Source: CAYVIB01 sp964451365
GTDB taxonomy: Bacteria > Pseudomonadota > Gammaproteobacteria > Pseudomonadales > Cellvibrionaceae
Assembly: GCA_964451365.1 (NCBI GenBank)
Contig: CAYVIB010000001.1
Location: 62,001-126,000, forward strand
DNA: 64,000 nt
Direction: 5' to 3'
Positions within the stretch are counted from its first letter, which is position 1. Every line of letters begins with the position of its first letter. Made by a program: the position numbers and the translations under genes. Positions 34,870 to 43,754 of this stretch are shown here, in pieces. The notes under the pieces were generated by a model, which ran no database searches, was not told where the DNA came from, and saw nothing but the letters and a program-made list of their open reading frames with translations.

Positions 34870-37320
34870 ATGCATATCCTGCGTAATTCCAACTCTGACT
34901 TTGATGTCGGCTTATCGTGGGAAAACATCGTAGAGCGCCTGCTATTGGTTCTGAGAGCGAGTGTAAGTACCGACATAAAAATAACACTGATAATCAACGA
35001 TGAAGAAACACATGATTTGTTGTTAAGAGCTGATTCACCAAATGCAGGACTGGTCAGAATGCTACAGGGAGAGCCGGTTACAGCCAATTTATCACTGCCT
35101 GTAGAGGCTCTCAAAAAGGCGCAAAGCACCAGGGAAATCGTCTTGGTAGACAACTTTGTAAGCGGGAATCTGCAGGAAATCGGTTTTCCTCCCGGTGTAA
35201 ATAAAGGTTCAGCCGTATGTTTGCCTCTCATAGATGACGCCGGCTGCATTGGTATCATCTATATTAAGAACAACAGCCATGAGAACATATTTAATCCGCG
35301 GAATATCGCAGCGCTGAAAAAAATTGCGGCACATTATTCGATTCTGATATCCGCCGTGCGGAGTTCAAAAAAAGGGCACAAAAAAAAATCAACAATAGAT
35401 GAGCAGTTGAATTCCGAAGTGGCATTTTTTCAGTGGAAAAACAGTGATGAATACTCAACTTTGAACACGATCATAGATGTTGTTGAGAATATGTTAGACA
35501 GGAGCAGGGAAAAAGCGGGCGAAGAAACACATAGGAACCTATCCCTGGTCCTTTCAAGTGCCAAGCAACTGCACACATACTTGCACGAAGTAAAAAATCC
35601 GCTACTACCAAAACACCAGGAAGTGCGTCTGAATAAAAGACCGGTTGACCTGCGTGAGTTGGCAGAACTGGTAGTTAGTATACATAGGCAGATTATTCCC
35701 AATGAGCAAAGGGCGTTTAAAATTATTAACTCCATGCCGGAGGATATACCTCCGGTTGTGGCGGACGAATCCAGGATATACCAGGTATTGCAAAATCTGG
35801 TAGCAAATGCAATCAAGTATTCAGAATCAGGAACTGTAGAAGTGACTGGTGCAATACTGCCAGGGGGACGAGAGTTACAAATTACTGTATCGGATAACGG
35901 CTGCGGCCTGTCAGATGCAAAATGGAATCATCTCGTCCATACTTTCGAAAACGGCGCGCTCTATAGTGGCAACGTCTCCGGCGATAAAGGAGCGGGCCTG
36001 ATGATATGTATGGATCTGATAAGAATGCACGGTGGAGATATCTGGTTCGAACCCAATGTCAAGTCGGGCTCCCGGATAAATTTCACTCTCCCTTTTGGTT
36101 CGAATGCCTCACCCGGGCAAGAACTTCCAAGGTCAATTGGTAGTAATCGCAGTGGTTTAAACAGTGCGGGCTATCATCGGCAGCTAGATAATAACCATAA
36201 AATATTAGTATTGGATAACACCAGACTTACTGGGCAGGTCACTCTCGAATACTTGGAGGGAGAAGCTTTCCGGACCGATCTGGCTAAACCGGATTCGAGA
36301 GCCTTGGATCTCATCGACACGGATGCTCCTGATATCTTGTTACTAAATTTGCCTGAAAATCCCGAAAGTGAAATTCGCTTTTACCAGGAGTTAAAGAGCG
36401 ACTATATTCACAAGTACATGCCGGTTATATTAATGGCGGGAAAAAATCAGCTGTCTTACGTGCCGGAACTGCTGGACGCAGGAAGTACGGATTACCTGCT
36501 TAAGCCCTTCTCTAAAACAGAGTTGCTTGCCTGTGTGAGAAACCACATAACGAATGTCAGGGCAAGAGAACTTATGAGCACGCTGCGGACGTTTGCCAAT
36601 CAAATTTCCAATATCAAGGATATTGACAGGCTTATACATAGAACATATGCCTTCCTGGCAGAAGACAAATATGCGTTGGAGGTTGCTATATTCAAGGACG
36701 GTAATGTTCTACACCACTTTGGTGAAAACAAGGACGAATTTGAAGATCTGTTTTTAAGAGAGTCAAAAGTGTTTGACCAGAACCCGAACTCATATTACTC
36801 AGTCAGGAAAAGTAGCTTCGACTATCTGATGGCGCAGCTGAAGGGAGTCAATATTTGGACCTTTATTGTTAAGTGGCCCAAAGGGATCAGTGAACTGGAA
36901 AAGGAGTATGTCCATAACGTGATACATCAGGCAAGACTGATACAGGATAATCTCCATCAAATTTTGTGTGATCCGTCTGTACTCGCAGACTTGCATAGAA
37001 TTCTATCAAATGCGGACGACATTCTGTTTATCCAGTCTGCTAATCAGTATATTGAGGTTCATGCCAGTGCGAGAAAGGTGGAACTGCTGAAAATGTCTCT
37101 GCAACGAGTGTCAATGTACTTGAAAAACGTATTTCTCCAGGTTCATCGCTCCTATCTTATCAACCCTGTGAAAGTCAGGGAGATAAGGCGCAAAGCTAAT
37201 TCCGGTCACTACGAGATGGTTGTTGGACAAAAAACGGTGCCCGTCGGCAGTAGTTACCTCGCTGGACTCAGGGCGGAATACCCTCATTGGTTTAGATCGC
37301 GTAATCGCGTCTGCGCTTAA
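34870..37320 (+). CDS. Hybrid GAF - HATPase - receiver - LytTR regulator
   Basis: An 816-residue cytoplasmic regulator. Domains in order: GAF-like sensor (residues 1-165), kinase ATPase domain (about 240-415; N box DESRIYQVLQNLVANAIKYS, G1 SDNGCGL, G2 GAGLMICMDLIRMHGG), receiver (about 440-560; LLKPFSKTELLACV) and LytTR DNA-binding domain (about 715-810; DDILFIQSANQYIEVHA, HRSYLINPVKVREIRR). The usual HisKA His box is not found, and the phospho-acceptor Asp of the receiver is Asn (LLLNLPENPE). It may thus sense ligands or ATP rather than phosphate. It lies directly before the cluster leader and is the likely pathway regulator. Confidence 0.8.
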   Translation: MHILRNSNSDFDVGLSWENIVERLLLVLRASVSTDIKITLIINDEETHDLLLRADSPNAGLVRMLQGEPVTANLSLPVEALKKAQSTREIVLVDNFVSGNLQEIGFPPGVNKGSAVCLPLIDDAGCIGIIYIKNNSHENIFNPRNIAALKKIAAHYSILISAVRSSKKGHKKKSTIDEQLNSEVAFFQWKNSDEYSTLNTIIDVVENMLDRSREKAGEETHRNLSLVLSSAKQLHTYLHEVKNPLLPKHQEVRLNKRPVDLRELAELVVSIHRQIIPNEQRAFKIINSMPEDIPPVVADESRIYQVLQNLVANAIKYSESGTVEVTGAILPGGRELQITVSDNGCGLSDAKWNHLVHTFENGALYSGNVSGDKGAGLMICMDLIRMHGGDIWFEPNVKSGSRINFTLPFGSNASPGQELPRSIGSNRSGLNSAGYHRQLDNNHKILVLDNTRLTGQVTLEYLEGEAFRTDLAKPDSRALDLIDTDAPDILLLNLPENPESEIRFYQELKSDYIHKYMPVILMAGKNQLSYVPELLDAGSTDYLLKPFSKTELLACVRNHITNVRARELMSTLRTFANQISNIKDIDRLIHRTYAFLAEDKYALEVAIFKDGNVLHHFGENKDEFEDLFLRESKVFDQNPNSYYSVRKSSFDYLMAQLKGVNIWTFIVKWPKGISELEKEYVHNVIHQARLIQDNLHQILCDPSVLADLHRILSNADDILFIQSANQYIEVHASARKVELLKMSLQRVSMYLKNVFLQVHRSYLINPVKVREIRRKANSGHYEMVVGQKTVPVGSSYLAGLRAEYPHWFRSRNRVCA

Positions 37321-37787
37321 TAAGCGAAAATATTTCCACTATCTGTCACGGCTTTTCAGTTCGCATCAGCGAGCATCTTCAAAGCCGATCCGGCAACGTG
37401 TCAATTGGAAAACCACTTTCATCGTAAAATCCTATCCTTCCTTCTTCACCTCTACGCCAGAGTACTTCAGTTACAAATACCCCTTCCCAGAGCAATTGGG
37501 GGGCTCGATAATCCGCTGGTGTTGACTGAAATTAGCTGTCCCGTTCACGCGCCCGGAAATAAAAATAGCATAACTTTTTTTAGGTTGTTCTGAGAGCTTA
37601 TGTGGTCTAACCCATTGAAATACATAAATATATTTTGTCTGCCGCCATAGGTTATCCAAATGCCCGTCCCGTTCACTCATTAATGGTTGTCTATGCCGTG
37701 GATGTGCGGGATATTACCGTTGAAGTAATCAAGAGCAGTCGTTACAGGCGGCTTTTTTGCAAAAGTAAATCAAAGAAGTTGCGTTGT

Positions 37788-37816
37788 GAGAGCCATACTC
37801 ACTGGCGGCAGCGTGA
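37788..37816 (+). promoter_or_regulatory. ops-like antitermination site 1
   Basis: This 29-bp block ends with GGCGGCAGCGTG (37804-37815), 11 of 12 bases of the ops element (GGCGGTAGCGTG) that recruits RfaH to paused RNA polymerase. The upstream AGCCA also resembles the JUMPstart context. It lies about 150 bp before an RfaH/NusG-type gene. Confidence 0.7.
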
Positions 37817-37843
37817 CGAGAAGAAAAATTTTATCTGCTTTAT

Positions 37844-37872
37844 GGGAGCCAAACTCATGGGCGGAAGCGTGA
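37844..37872 (+). promoter_or_regulatory. ops-like antitermination site 2
   Basis: A second copy, 24 of 29 bases identical to the first and 56 bp downstream, with GGCGGAAGCGTG at 37860-37871. Both copies deviate from the E. coli ops at the same position (T6, here C or A). Confidence 0.7.
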
Positions 37873-37962
37873 ATAACACATCATACTGAAGCTACAACTG
37901 GTAACACTTGATAGAGAACAGTGTTTGATCTCCAGTTCAAAAAATAACGAGGAGCAAACAAA

Positions 37963-38496
37963 ATGAGTAAATGGTATCTGTTGCGTTGCAAACCTCATGA
38001 AGATAAAAGAGCCTGCAATTGCCTGGAAGATCAGGGTTATACCGTATATTGCCCTTATCTTTGGGTAAATAAATCCAGAACACTGGAAAAAAAGCTGGTG
38101 TACGAGGCATTATTTCCCGGATACATATTTATTAATCTTGATAAAGTTCATTCGAACTGGGTCGCTGTTCGCTCTACAAGGGGGGTACGGGACTTGGTAA
38201 GGTTTGGCGATCACACACCCACTGTTGGCGATAGTGTTATTGCCAGTATCATGGATCAGGTAAAAGATCTCGAGCAAAGCTCAACGGCTGTTTGCGGCTT
38301 GGCAAAGGGCGATAAAGTCAAAGTAACCTCGGGTAGCTTCGAAGGGCTCACGGCCATCTACCAACAGAGTTCAGGGAAAGATCGAGCGAGAGTGCTAATT
38401 GACTTTATGGGCAGACAGGTCGAAACCAATGTCAGGAAGCCATTTCTTTCAAAGATTTCCGGAAGCCACAATACTTTCGCGATGTCAATCGGATAG
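37963..38496 (+). CDS. RfaH/NusG-type specialised antiterminator
   Basis: A 177-residue NusG paralogue with the N-terminal NGN domain (KWYLLRCKPHEDKRACNCLE, YTVYCPYLWV, ALFPGYIFINLDK, WVAVRSTRGVRDLVRFGD) and a C-terminal KOW domain (GDKVKVTSGSFEGLTAIYQQ). RfaH-type proteins bind ops DNA in the paused elongation complex and suppress termination and Rho in long operons. Two ops-like sites lie just upstream, so it probably acts on its own operon, which is over 26 kb. Long antibiotic operons in other bacteria have similar partners (LoaP). The ribosome binding site is GAGGAGC. Confidence 0.88.
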   Translation: MSKWYLLRCKPHEDKRACNCLEDQGYTVYCPYLWVNKSRTLEKKLVYEALFPGYIFINLDKVHSNWVAVRSTRGVRDLVRFGDHTPTVGDSVIASIMDQVKDLEQSSTAVCGLAKGDKVKVTSGSFEGLTAIYQQSSGKDRARVLIDFMGRQVETNVRKPFLSKISGSHNTFAMSIG

Positions 38497-38605
38497 CCCT
38501 GACTGTAGAATCCAAGTGGTTGTCAGGCTGCTGTTTTTATCCCTTCCACGAGTAGTAAATCAGTATTGCTCGATAGTGAGCGCACAAGAATATAAGGAGT
38601 TAATC

Positions 38606-39478
38606 ATGAACCGTCTTAAGATCGTCACAATAGCTACGGAAGTAAATAATAGTTTTATATCACGTTTCCTTATTCCTTCCTGCGCAAAAAATAAACTTAG
38701 CCTAACCATTCTTTCGCCTGACACAAGAGAATGGAAGGGTTACTCATCGAAAACAGTTACGATGGCGCGATATCTCCAGAACGTCGACGAAAATGATCTG
38801 TTAATGTTTACCGATGGATACGATAGTTTGTTTCTCAAGGGTGAAGATGAAATTTTGGCTGCCTATGAAAAATTCGATAGGGATCTGGTGTTCAGCGGAG
38901 AGTATAACTGCTGGCCGCTGGGTATGGTGGGGCAGACACTTTATGGCGATTATTCGAGTTCGAAATTCCCCTATCTTAATAGCGGCGGATACATTGGCAA
39001 GGCCGGTATGCTAAAAAGCCTGATAGAGAAATACGATACGCCGCCGGTGGAGGAATTTCCGGTTCTAAAAACACTTGAATCGCACGGACACAATTTCCGG
39101 AACGAGTTTAACTGGAGTGATCAGTTTTACTGGACTTTAATATATTTGCTGGAACGGAATTCGATATCAATTGATCACGACGGGGATATATTCGAATTCT
39201 ATGGTCCGGAAATTTCAAATGTCTTTGTTCCGCTGGTTAATGAGCGGGAAAAGGAATTTGCCGCTTTGGGATGTGAGTCCAATTTGTACAAGTCCGAGTA
39301 TCAACGCCTGGAAAAGCGCCTGCCTACCAGGAGTAAGGCTTCGCAGATTCACTTTGCCGGTCTGATCACCAAAACCATATTTAGTGACATGCATGACTCA
39401 AGTGTACTGCCTTCATGGATAACGGATAATTTGACCTCTCCCGCCGATCGGGAATACGCTGAAATTGTACCGGTATAA
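38606..39478 (+). CDS. PLOD-type glycosyltransferase
   Basis: 290 residues from the ATG at 38606 (AAGGAG upstream; upstream in-frame codons overlap the antiterminator gene and are rejected). The segments DLLMFTDGYDSLFLKG (DxD-like), DLVFSGEYNCWP and FPYLNSGGYIGKAG match the glucosyl/galactosyltransferase domain of procollagen-lysine dioxygenases and their bacterial relatives. It would transfer a sugar from a nucleotide donor, perhaps to the cluster product. No signal peptide was seen. Confidence 0.8.
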   Translation: MNRLKIVTIATEVNNSFISRFLIPSCAKNKLSLTILSPDTREWKGYSSKTVTMARYLQNVDENDLLMFTDGYDSLFLKGEDEILAAYEKFDRDLVFSGEYNCWPLGMVGQTLYGDYSSSKFPYLNSGGYIGKAGMLKSLIEKYDTPPVEEFPVLKTLESHGHNFRNEFNWSDQFYWTLIYLLERNSISIDHDGDIFEFYGPEISNVFVPLVNEREKEFAALGCESNLYKSEYQRLEKRLPTRSKASQIHFAGLITKTIFSDMHDSSVLPSWITDNLTSPADREYAEIVPV

Positions 39479-39529
39479 ACTCCATTGATTACCCGACGAT
39501 TTTAATTCAGTAAGCTGTTCACTGCACAG

Positions 39530-42500
39530 GTGCTGCAAGTGTTGGAATCTTCAGAATCATTTCCCAAATACCCATGGAACAGTCGTGAAGACTTAAGTTG
39601 CCGTCCTGTTCCAATAGCAGTCGGTGCGCAAGTGACTGAATGCTCTTCGCGGACGCTGGATCAGGATGTGGATGCGAGCTTGCGCAGGTCGCTGACTGCG
39701 TTGAGTTCCCAGGTTGACACCAGTCTTGAAACCCTTTTAAAAACGATATTGTGTGTTCTGTTCTGCAGAATTACCAATGCCACCGCTTTACCCATTGGTA
39801 TCGTAGAGGCATCGGAATACCCAGTGTCAACGGGGTTCCACGGGAAGAAGGATGACGGGTACAGAAGATTGTCCGAGGGAAGTTTTGACATTGCCGATGA
39901 CCCCATTTTTCTCTACGTCGTGCAAAAAGCAAAACTGAACAGGGTGATTTCAGCTGGTGGTCGGGAGTTGTTGGTTAAACTTGAGAAAGGAGCGGCGTCA
40001 TCCGTTGTATCCACGGCGTTACCGGCGGATTTCAATATCTGTATCCAGCTTGCTGAGATGGCCGAGTCCGGGCAAATGGTTGCGAAGTTCGAGCCAATTA
40101 GCAGTTCCCGTAGTATCGAGTCCAAAAAAATCGCCTTGATCATCATTTCGGACGATAACAAGCTAAGACTCCGCTGGCAGTACGATGAACATTGTTTCGA
40201 ATCGGATGCTATACCACGCTTAGCCACCAGCTTCGAAGAGTTTATCAACAGTGTAATATCCGAACCGCACCAAAAGGTGAGCGCCTACCAGCTACCGAAA
40301 CCTTACGTCGTCGGAAATGATTCCGAAGGGGTTGACGATTTAAGCCGCAGCAAGCGCTACCCAATGTGCTTACATGAGCTGTTTGAAGATCAAGTTGTAA
40401 AGACTCCTGGACGTGTAGCGATTGTTGAAGGTTTAAAATGTGTCAGTTATCAGGATTTGAACTGTACGGCCAATGAGTTTGCCCGGAAACTGGTTAAACG
40501 GGGTGTCGGTCGAGGAGATTTTGTGGGTATCTATCTCGATCGATCAATAGAGTTCGTTACCTGTCTGCTCGCGGTGATTAAGCTGGGTGCCTGTTATGTG
40601 CCCCTGGATCGTCAGCTTCCGTTGGCGCGGCTGAAATTAATGATCAGGGAAAGCGGTATGGCGACAATCGTCACCAACAGCTTTGGGGAGCGAGCGCTAT
40701 CCAGACTTGGTGCGGAACCGGAAAATATACAGGTTATTGATCTCGAGTCTTCCTTTTTTGTCGAAACAAATCCAGCTGTTGATAGTGAAAACCTGTCCGT
40801 GAGTATTAGTGAAAATGCGCCGGTGAGCTTGCTTTTTACCTCGGGAACGACAGGGTCGCCAAAAGGCGTGGTTTGTACGCATAAGGGAATGGTAAACAGA
40901 GTCAACTGGATGAAGAAGAGCTATCCAGTTCTTGATGATGACGTGTATCTGCATAGAACCGCCCCTGGATTTATAGATCATATTGCCGAAATATTTGAAC
41001 CGCTATCGAGTGGGGTCAGGTTGGTAGTGGCCAAGGAGAGCGGCTGTAAAGACGTGTTGAAGCTTGTCGATATAATCGGTCACTACAAGATAAGTCGAAT
41101 TGCCCTTGTCCCTTCCGTATTGGGTAAATTGCTGAGCGCGCGAAAGCTCCGCAAGTTGGAGACCTTGAGAGTTATTGTCAGTAGCGGTGAAACCCTGCCC
41201 TGTAAACTTGTCTCTTCAGTTGGTAGGAATTTGCCAAATGTATCATTGTTGAATCTTTACGGCTCTACCGAGATCAGCGCCGATGTAAGCTGCTATGAAG
41301 CCACCATCGCAGGAGGGAATGGTCTCCTCAGTTACTTTAGCTACGGAGATAAATACCCGGAGGGCGAACGCGACAATGAGAGTCGACTGGCCCCGTTTTC
41401 TATCGAGGATAAAATTACTTTCCCCGATGCAAATATTGAAGACCTGAAAAAAGAGTTTGTTAGCACGGGCATCCCGGCCAACGGCATGGTCATAGACGAA
41501 TACATGGGCCTGATCAGCCGTAATGTGATTCCTTACAGTGTAAATGTGTCCTCGCCTCACTACATCGGACATATGACTTCGGTACTGCCCAACTATCTAC
41601 CTGAACTCAACAAGTATATAGCGCAACTAAACCAAAACGTTGTGAAGGTAGAAACATCCAAAAGCCTCACTCTCGTTGAGCGTCAGGTTCTTGGAATGAT
41701 GCATAGACTTTTCTATGGGTATAGCGACCAGTACTACAATAACCATACTCAGGATCCCGCATACATGTTTGGCGTTGTAAGTAGCGGCGGAACAACAGCC
41801 AATATTACGGCAATGTGGTGCGCGAGAGCACTGGCATTGATTGGACAGGGAGTAAGTCGGGAATATCTCACCAAAAAAGGGGTTAACAAAATCCTGTGGG
41901 ATCTTGGGTATAAGGATACTGTCATTATTGGGACCCGACTGCTGCACTATTCATTCAGGAAATGCGCTTCGCTGATGGGGATAGGAGAGGAGAGCATACT
42001 GATTATAGATCAGGATGAAAATCAGAGAATCTGTCTGCGATCCTTAAATGAAACCATTGCGCGATGCAAAAAAGAGAAGAAATTGATTCTGGCAATAGTA
42101 GGTATCGCCGGTTCCACGGAAACCGGCATTATCGATCCACTGAATGATTTGTCGGAAATTGCTGATGAGTACGGAATGCACTTTCATGTGGATGCTGCTT
42201 GGGGCGGCGCTTTGATGTTCTCGGACAGATACCGGGACAAGCTGAAAGGTATTGAAAAGGCGGATTCCATCACGTTCTGTCCTCACAAGCAGCTGTACAC
42301 CACTCAGGGAATGAGTCTTTGCCTGTTTCGCGAGCCAAAAAGTCTTTCCAGTATCGCCACTCATGCAAATTATCAGGCTCAGTCCGGAAGCTATGATTTG
42401 GGACAATATACTTTGGAGGGGTCCCGCTCAGCTATCTCACTATTGCTGCACGCCAGCCTTCATCTACTGGCAAAATCCGGTTATACCTGGCTGATAGATC

Positions 42501-43558
42501 AAAGCATGTCAAAAACCGACTATTTCGTTGAGCTTATTAACAGGTCGGAGTATTTTGAACTGGTTTGTGAGCCGGATATGAATATAGTTAATTACCGATA
42601 CCTGCCAGCGGAACTGCGATCCAGGCATGGACGGGATTACAGTGACGAGGAAAATGCCTACATGGATAATGCGGTAGAGACTATTCAGCAACAACAATTT
42701 TCGAAGGGAGATACCTTTGTATCGAAAACGAAAATATTGAATAGAAGTTATTCTTCTGAACCGATCAGTGTATTCCGGGTGGTAATATCCAATCCATTGA
42801 CTACCGAAAAGCATCTGAGAGAAGTGCTTGATGATCAACTGGAACTGGCATCGCTCTATGTTGAAAATGGCGAGGAACCTGTTCGCTACTTTGAGAAAGA
42901 CAGCCGGTCGACAAGTCACAAAGGATACGAAAGAAGCAAATTGTTATCCGCCCCAGTGGGCAGGGCAATTTCAAACAACAAAGTATATATTCTTGGTCCG
43001 GATTTAAAGCCGGTAAAAGGCACTGATGTAGGAGAGATATGTGTCGCGGGCAAAGGTCTTTCGATCGGTTATCACGGCCAGCCGGCAATGACTGCCGAAA
43101 GGTTTATTCCAAACCCGATGGGTGATGCGGGATATAGCCGACTTTACTGTACCGGTGATAAAGCGCATTGGTTGCCGGAAGGTGATATCAGGTACATAGG
43201 AAGAAAGGATTCCCAAATCAAAATCGAAGGTAATCGGATAGAACTGGAAGAAATCGAGCTGGAACTGCAAAGTATCGAAACGTGTCAAGCCGTTGCTGTG
43301 TGCAGCTACGTTGATTCGGAAGATCGCTGCACGATTGTGGCATACGTGGTTCCCGTCCGGGATGAGCTAATGACCAACACCGATTGGCCGGAGCAATTGA
43401 AGGAAGAGCTCAAGTTATCGCTGGCTGATTATATGGTGCCACATAAGATACAGCCGGTGAAAAATCTACCTTATACACCGGGGGGCAAGCTGGACCGAAA
43501 GAAGCTTTTCTACACTTCTTTCGTTGCTCCGGCCAATCAGGAAAACAGCTGGCTATAA
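39530..43558 (+). CDS. Adenylation domain interrupted by a PanP-like aspartate decarboxylase
   Basis: 1342 residues. Residues about 30-270 resemble the C-terminal half of a condensation domain. An adenylation domain begins near residue 285: LFTSGTTGSPKGVVCTHKG (A3, about 433) and LNLYGSTEISADV (A5, about 578). At about 610-1120 a PLP decarboxylase of PanP (aspartate 1-decarboxylase) type is inserted (SPHYIGHMTS, FHVDAAWGGALMFSDRYRD, and FCPHKQLYTTQGMSL with PLP Lys920). The A domain then resumes with APVGRAISNNKVY, LYCTGD (A7), GRKDSQIKIEGNRIELEEIE (A8) and GGKLDRKK (A10 Lys1320). At the A4 motif FIDHIAEIF the Asp235 equivalent is Ile482 and the next residue is Asp483, as in beta-alanine-activating domains. 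It has no carrier domain. GTG start; poor ribosome binding site. Confidence 0.85.
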   Translation: MLQVLESSESFPKYPWNSREDLSCRPVPIAVGAQVTECSSRTLDQDVDASLRRSLTALSSQVDTSLETLLKTILCVLFCRITNATALPIGIVEASEYPVSTGFHGKKDDGYRRLSEGSFDIADDPIFLYVVQKAKLNRVISAGGRELLVKLEKGAASSVVSTALPADFNICIQLAEMAESGQMVAKFEPISSSRSIESKKIALIIISDDNKLRLRWQYDEHCFESDAIPRLATSFEEFINSVISEPHQKVSAYQLPKPYVVGNDSEGVDDLSRSKRYPMCLHELFEDQVVKTPGRVAIVEGLKCVSYQDLNCTANEFARKLVKRGVGRGDFVGIYLDRSIEFVTCLLAVIKLGACYVPLDRQLPLARLKLMIRESGMATIVTNSFGERALSRLGAEPENIQVIDLESSFFVETNPAVDSENLSVSISENAPVSLLFTSGTTGSPKGVVCTHKGMVNRVNWMKKSYPVLDDDVYLHRTAPGFIDHIAEIFEPLSSGVRLVVAKESGCKDVLKLVDIIGHYKISRIALVPSVLGKLLSARKLRKLETLRVIVSSGETLPCKLVSSVGRNLPNVSLLNLYGSTEISADVSCYEATIAGGNGLLSYFSYGDKYPEGERDNESRLAPFSIEDKITFPDANIEDLKKEFVSTGIPANGMVIDEYMGLISRNVIPYSVNVSSPHYIGHMTSVLPNYLPELNKYIAQLNQNVVKVETSKSLTLVERQVLGMMHRLFYGYSDQYYNNHTQDPAYMFGVVSSGGTTANITAMWCARALALIGQGVSREYLTKKGVNKILWDLGYKDTVIIGTRLLHYSFRKCASLMGIGEESILIIDQDENQRICLRSLNETIARCKKEKKLILAIVGIAGSTETGIIDPLNDLSEIADEYGMHFHVDAAWGGALMFSDRYRDKLKGIEKADSITFCPHKQLYTTQGMSLCLFREPKSLSSIATHANYQAQSGSYDLGQYTLEGSRSAISLLLHASLHLLAKSGYTWLIDQSMSKTDYFVELINRSEYFELVCEPDMNIVNYRYLPAELRSRHGRDYSDEENAYMDNAVETIQQQQFSKGDTFVSKTKILNRSYSSEPISVFRVVISNPLTTEKHLREVLDDQLELASLYVENGEEPVRYFEKDSRSTSHKGYERSKLLSAPVGRAISNNKVYILGPDLKPVKGTDVGEICVAGKGLSIGYHGQPAMTAERFIPNPMGDAGYSRLYCTGDKAHWLPEGDIRYIGRKDSQIKIEGNRIELEEIELELQSIETCQAVAVCSYVDSEDRCTIVAYVVPVRDELMTNTDWPEQLKEELKLSLADYMVPHKIQPVKNLPYTPGGKLDRKKLFYTSFVAPANQENSWL

Positions 43559-43591
43559 TTGGAACCCATCTCATAACTACCGATTATGGGA

Positions 43592-43662
43592 AGGGCGGCC
43601 CTTGCGGCTGCCCTGGTAATCGTAAGATTACCCCTACCAGATTCGTTCTTGCCAGGGGCAAG
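43592..43662 (+). other. Three consecutive hairpins between the decarboxylase NRPS gene and the ABC genes
   Basis: AGGGCGGCC/GGCTGCCCT (43592-43614, 9 bp with one G-U), GGTAATC-GTAA-GATTACC (43615-43632) and CTTGCC-AGG-GGCAAG (43648-43662). None has a T run. They may be a transcript-processing or expression-tuning element, or an attenuator read through by the antiterminator. Confidence 0.5.
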
Positions 43663-43754
43663 TGGTTGGCAGGGCGACGCGGGAAGCCAGGGTCGAAGCC
43701 ACAGGAACTTGATCAGAGGCTTCCGGGTACTCCCGTCGGTCGCTTATCTTGCTA

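Larger units (their letters stand above)
37321..37962 (+). other. Long leader of the NRPS/PKS operon
   Basis: A 642-bp noncoding region before the RfaH-type gene. It contains an exact 11-bp repeat GTCCCGTTCAC (37538-37548 and 37666-37676, 128 bp apart), which may be a regulator site, and two 29-bp ops-containing repeats near its end. A short open frame overlapping the repeats (37635-37889) has no ribosome binding site. The operon promoter must lie here. Confidence 0.6.

Noticed and set aside
37716..37745. LytTR-type half-site pair (CGTT repeated at a 22-bp period)
   Set aside because: Spacing is right but the second half-site breaks the consensus at several positions.
37635..37889. 84-codon frame in the cluster leader
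   Set aside because: No ribosome binding site, atypical composition, and it covers the two ops-like repeats, which explain the sequence better.
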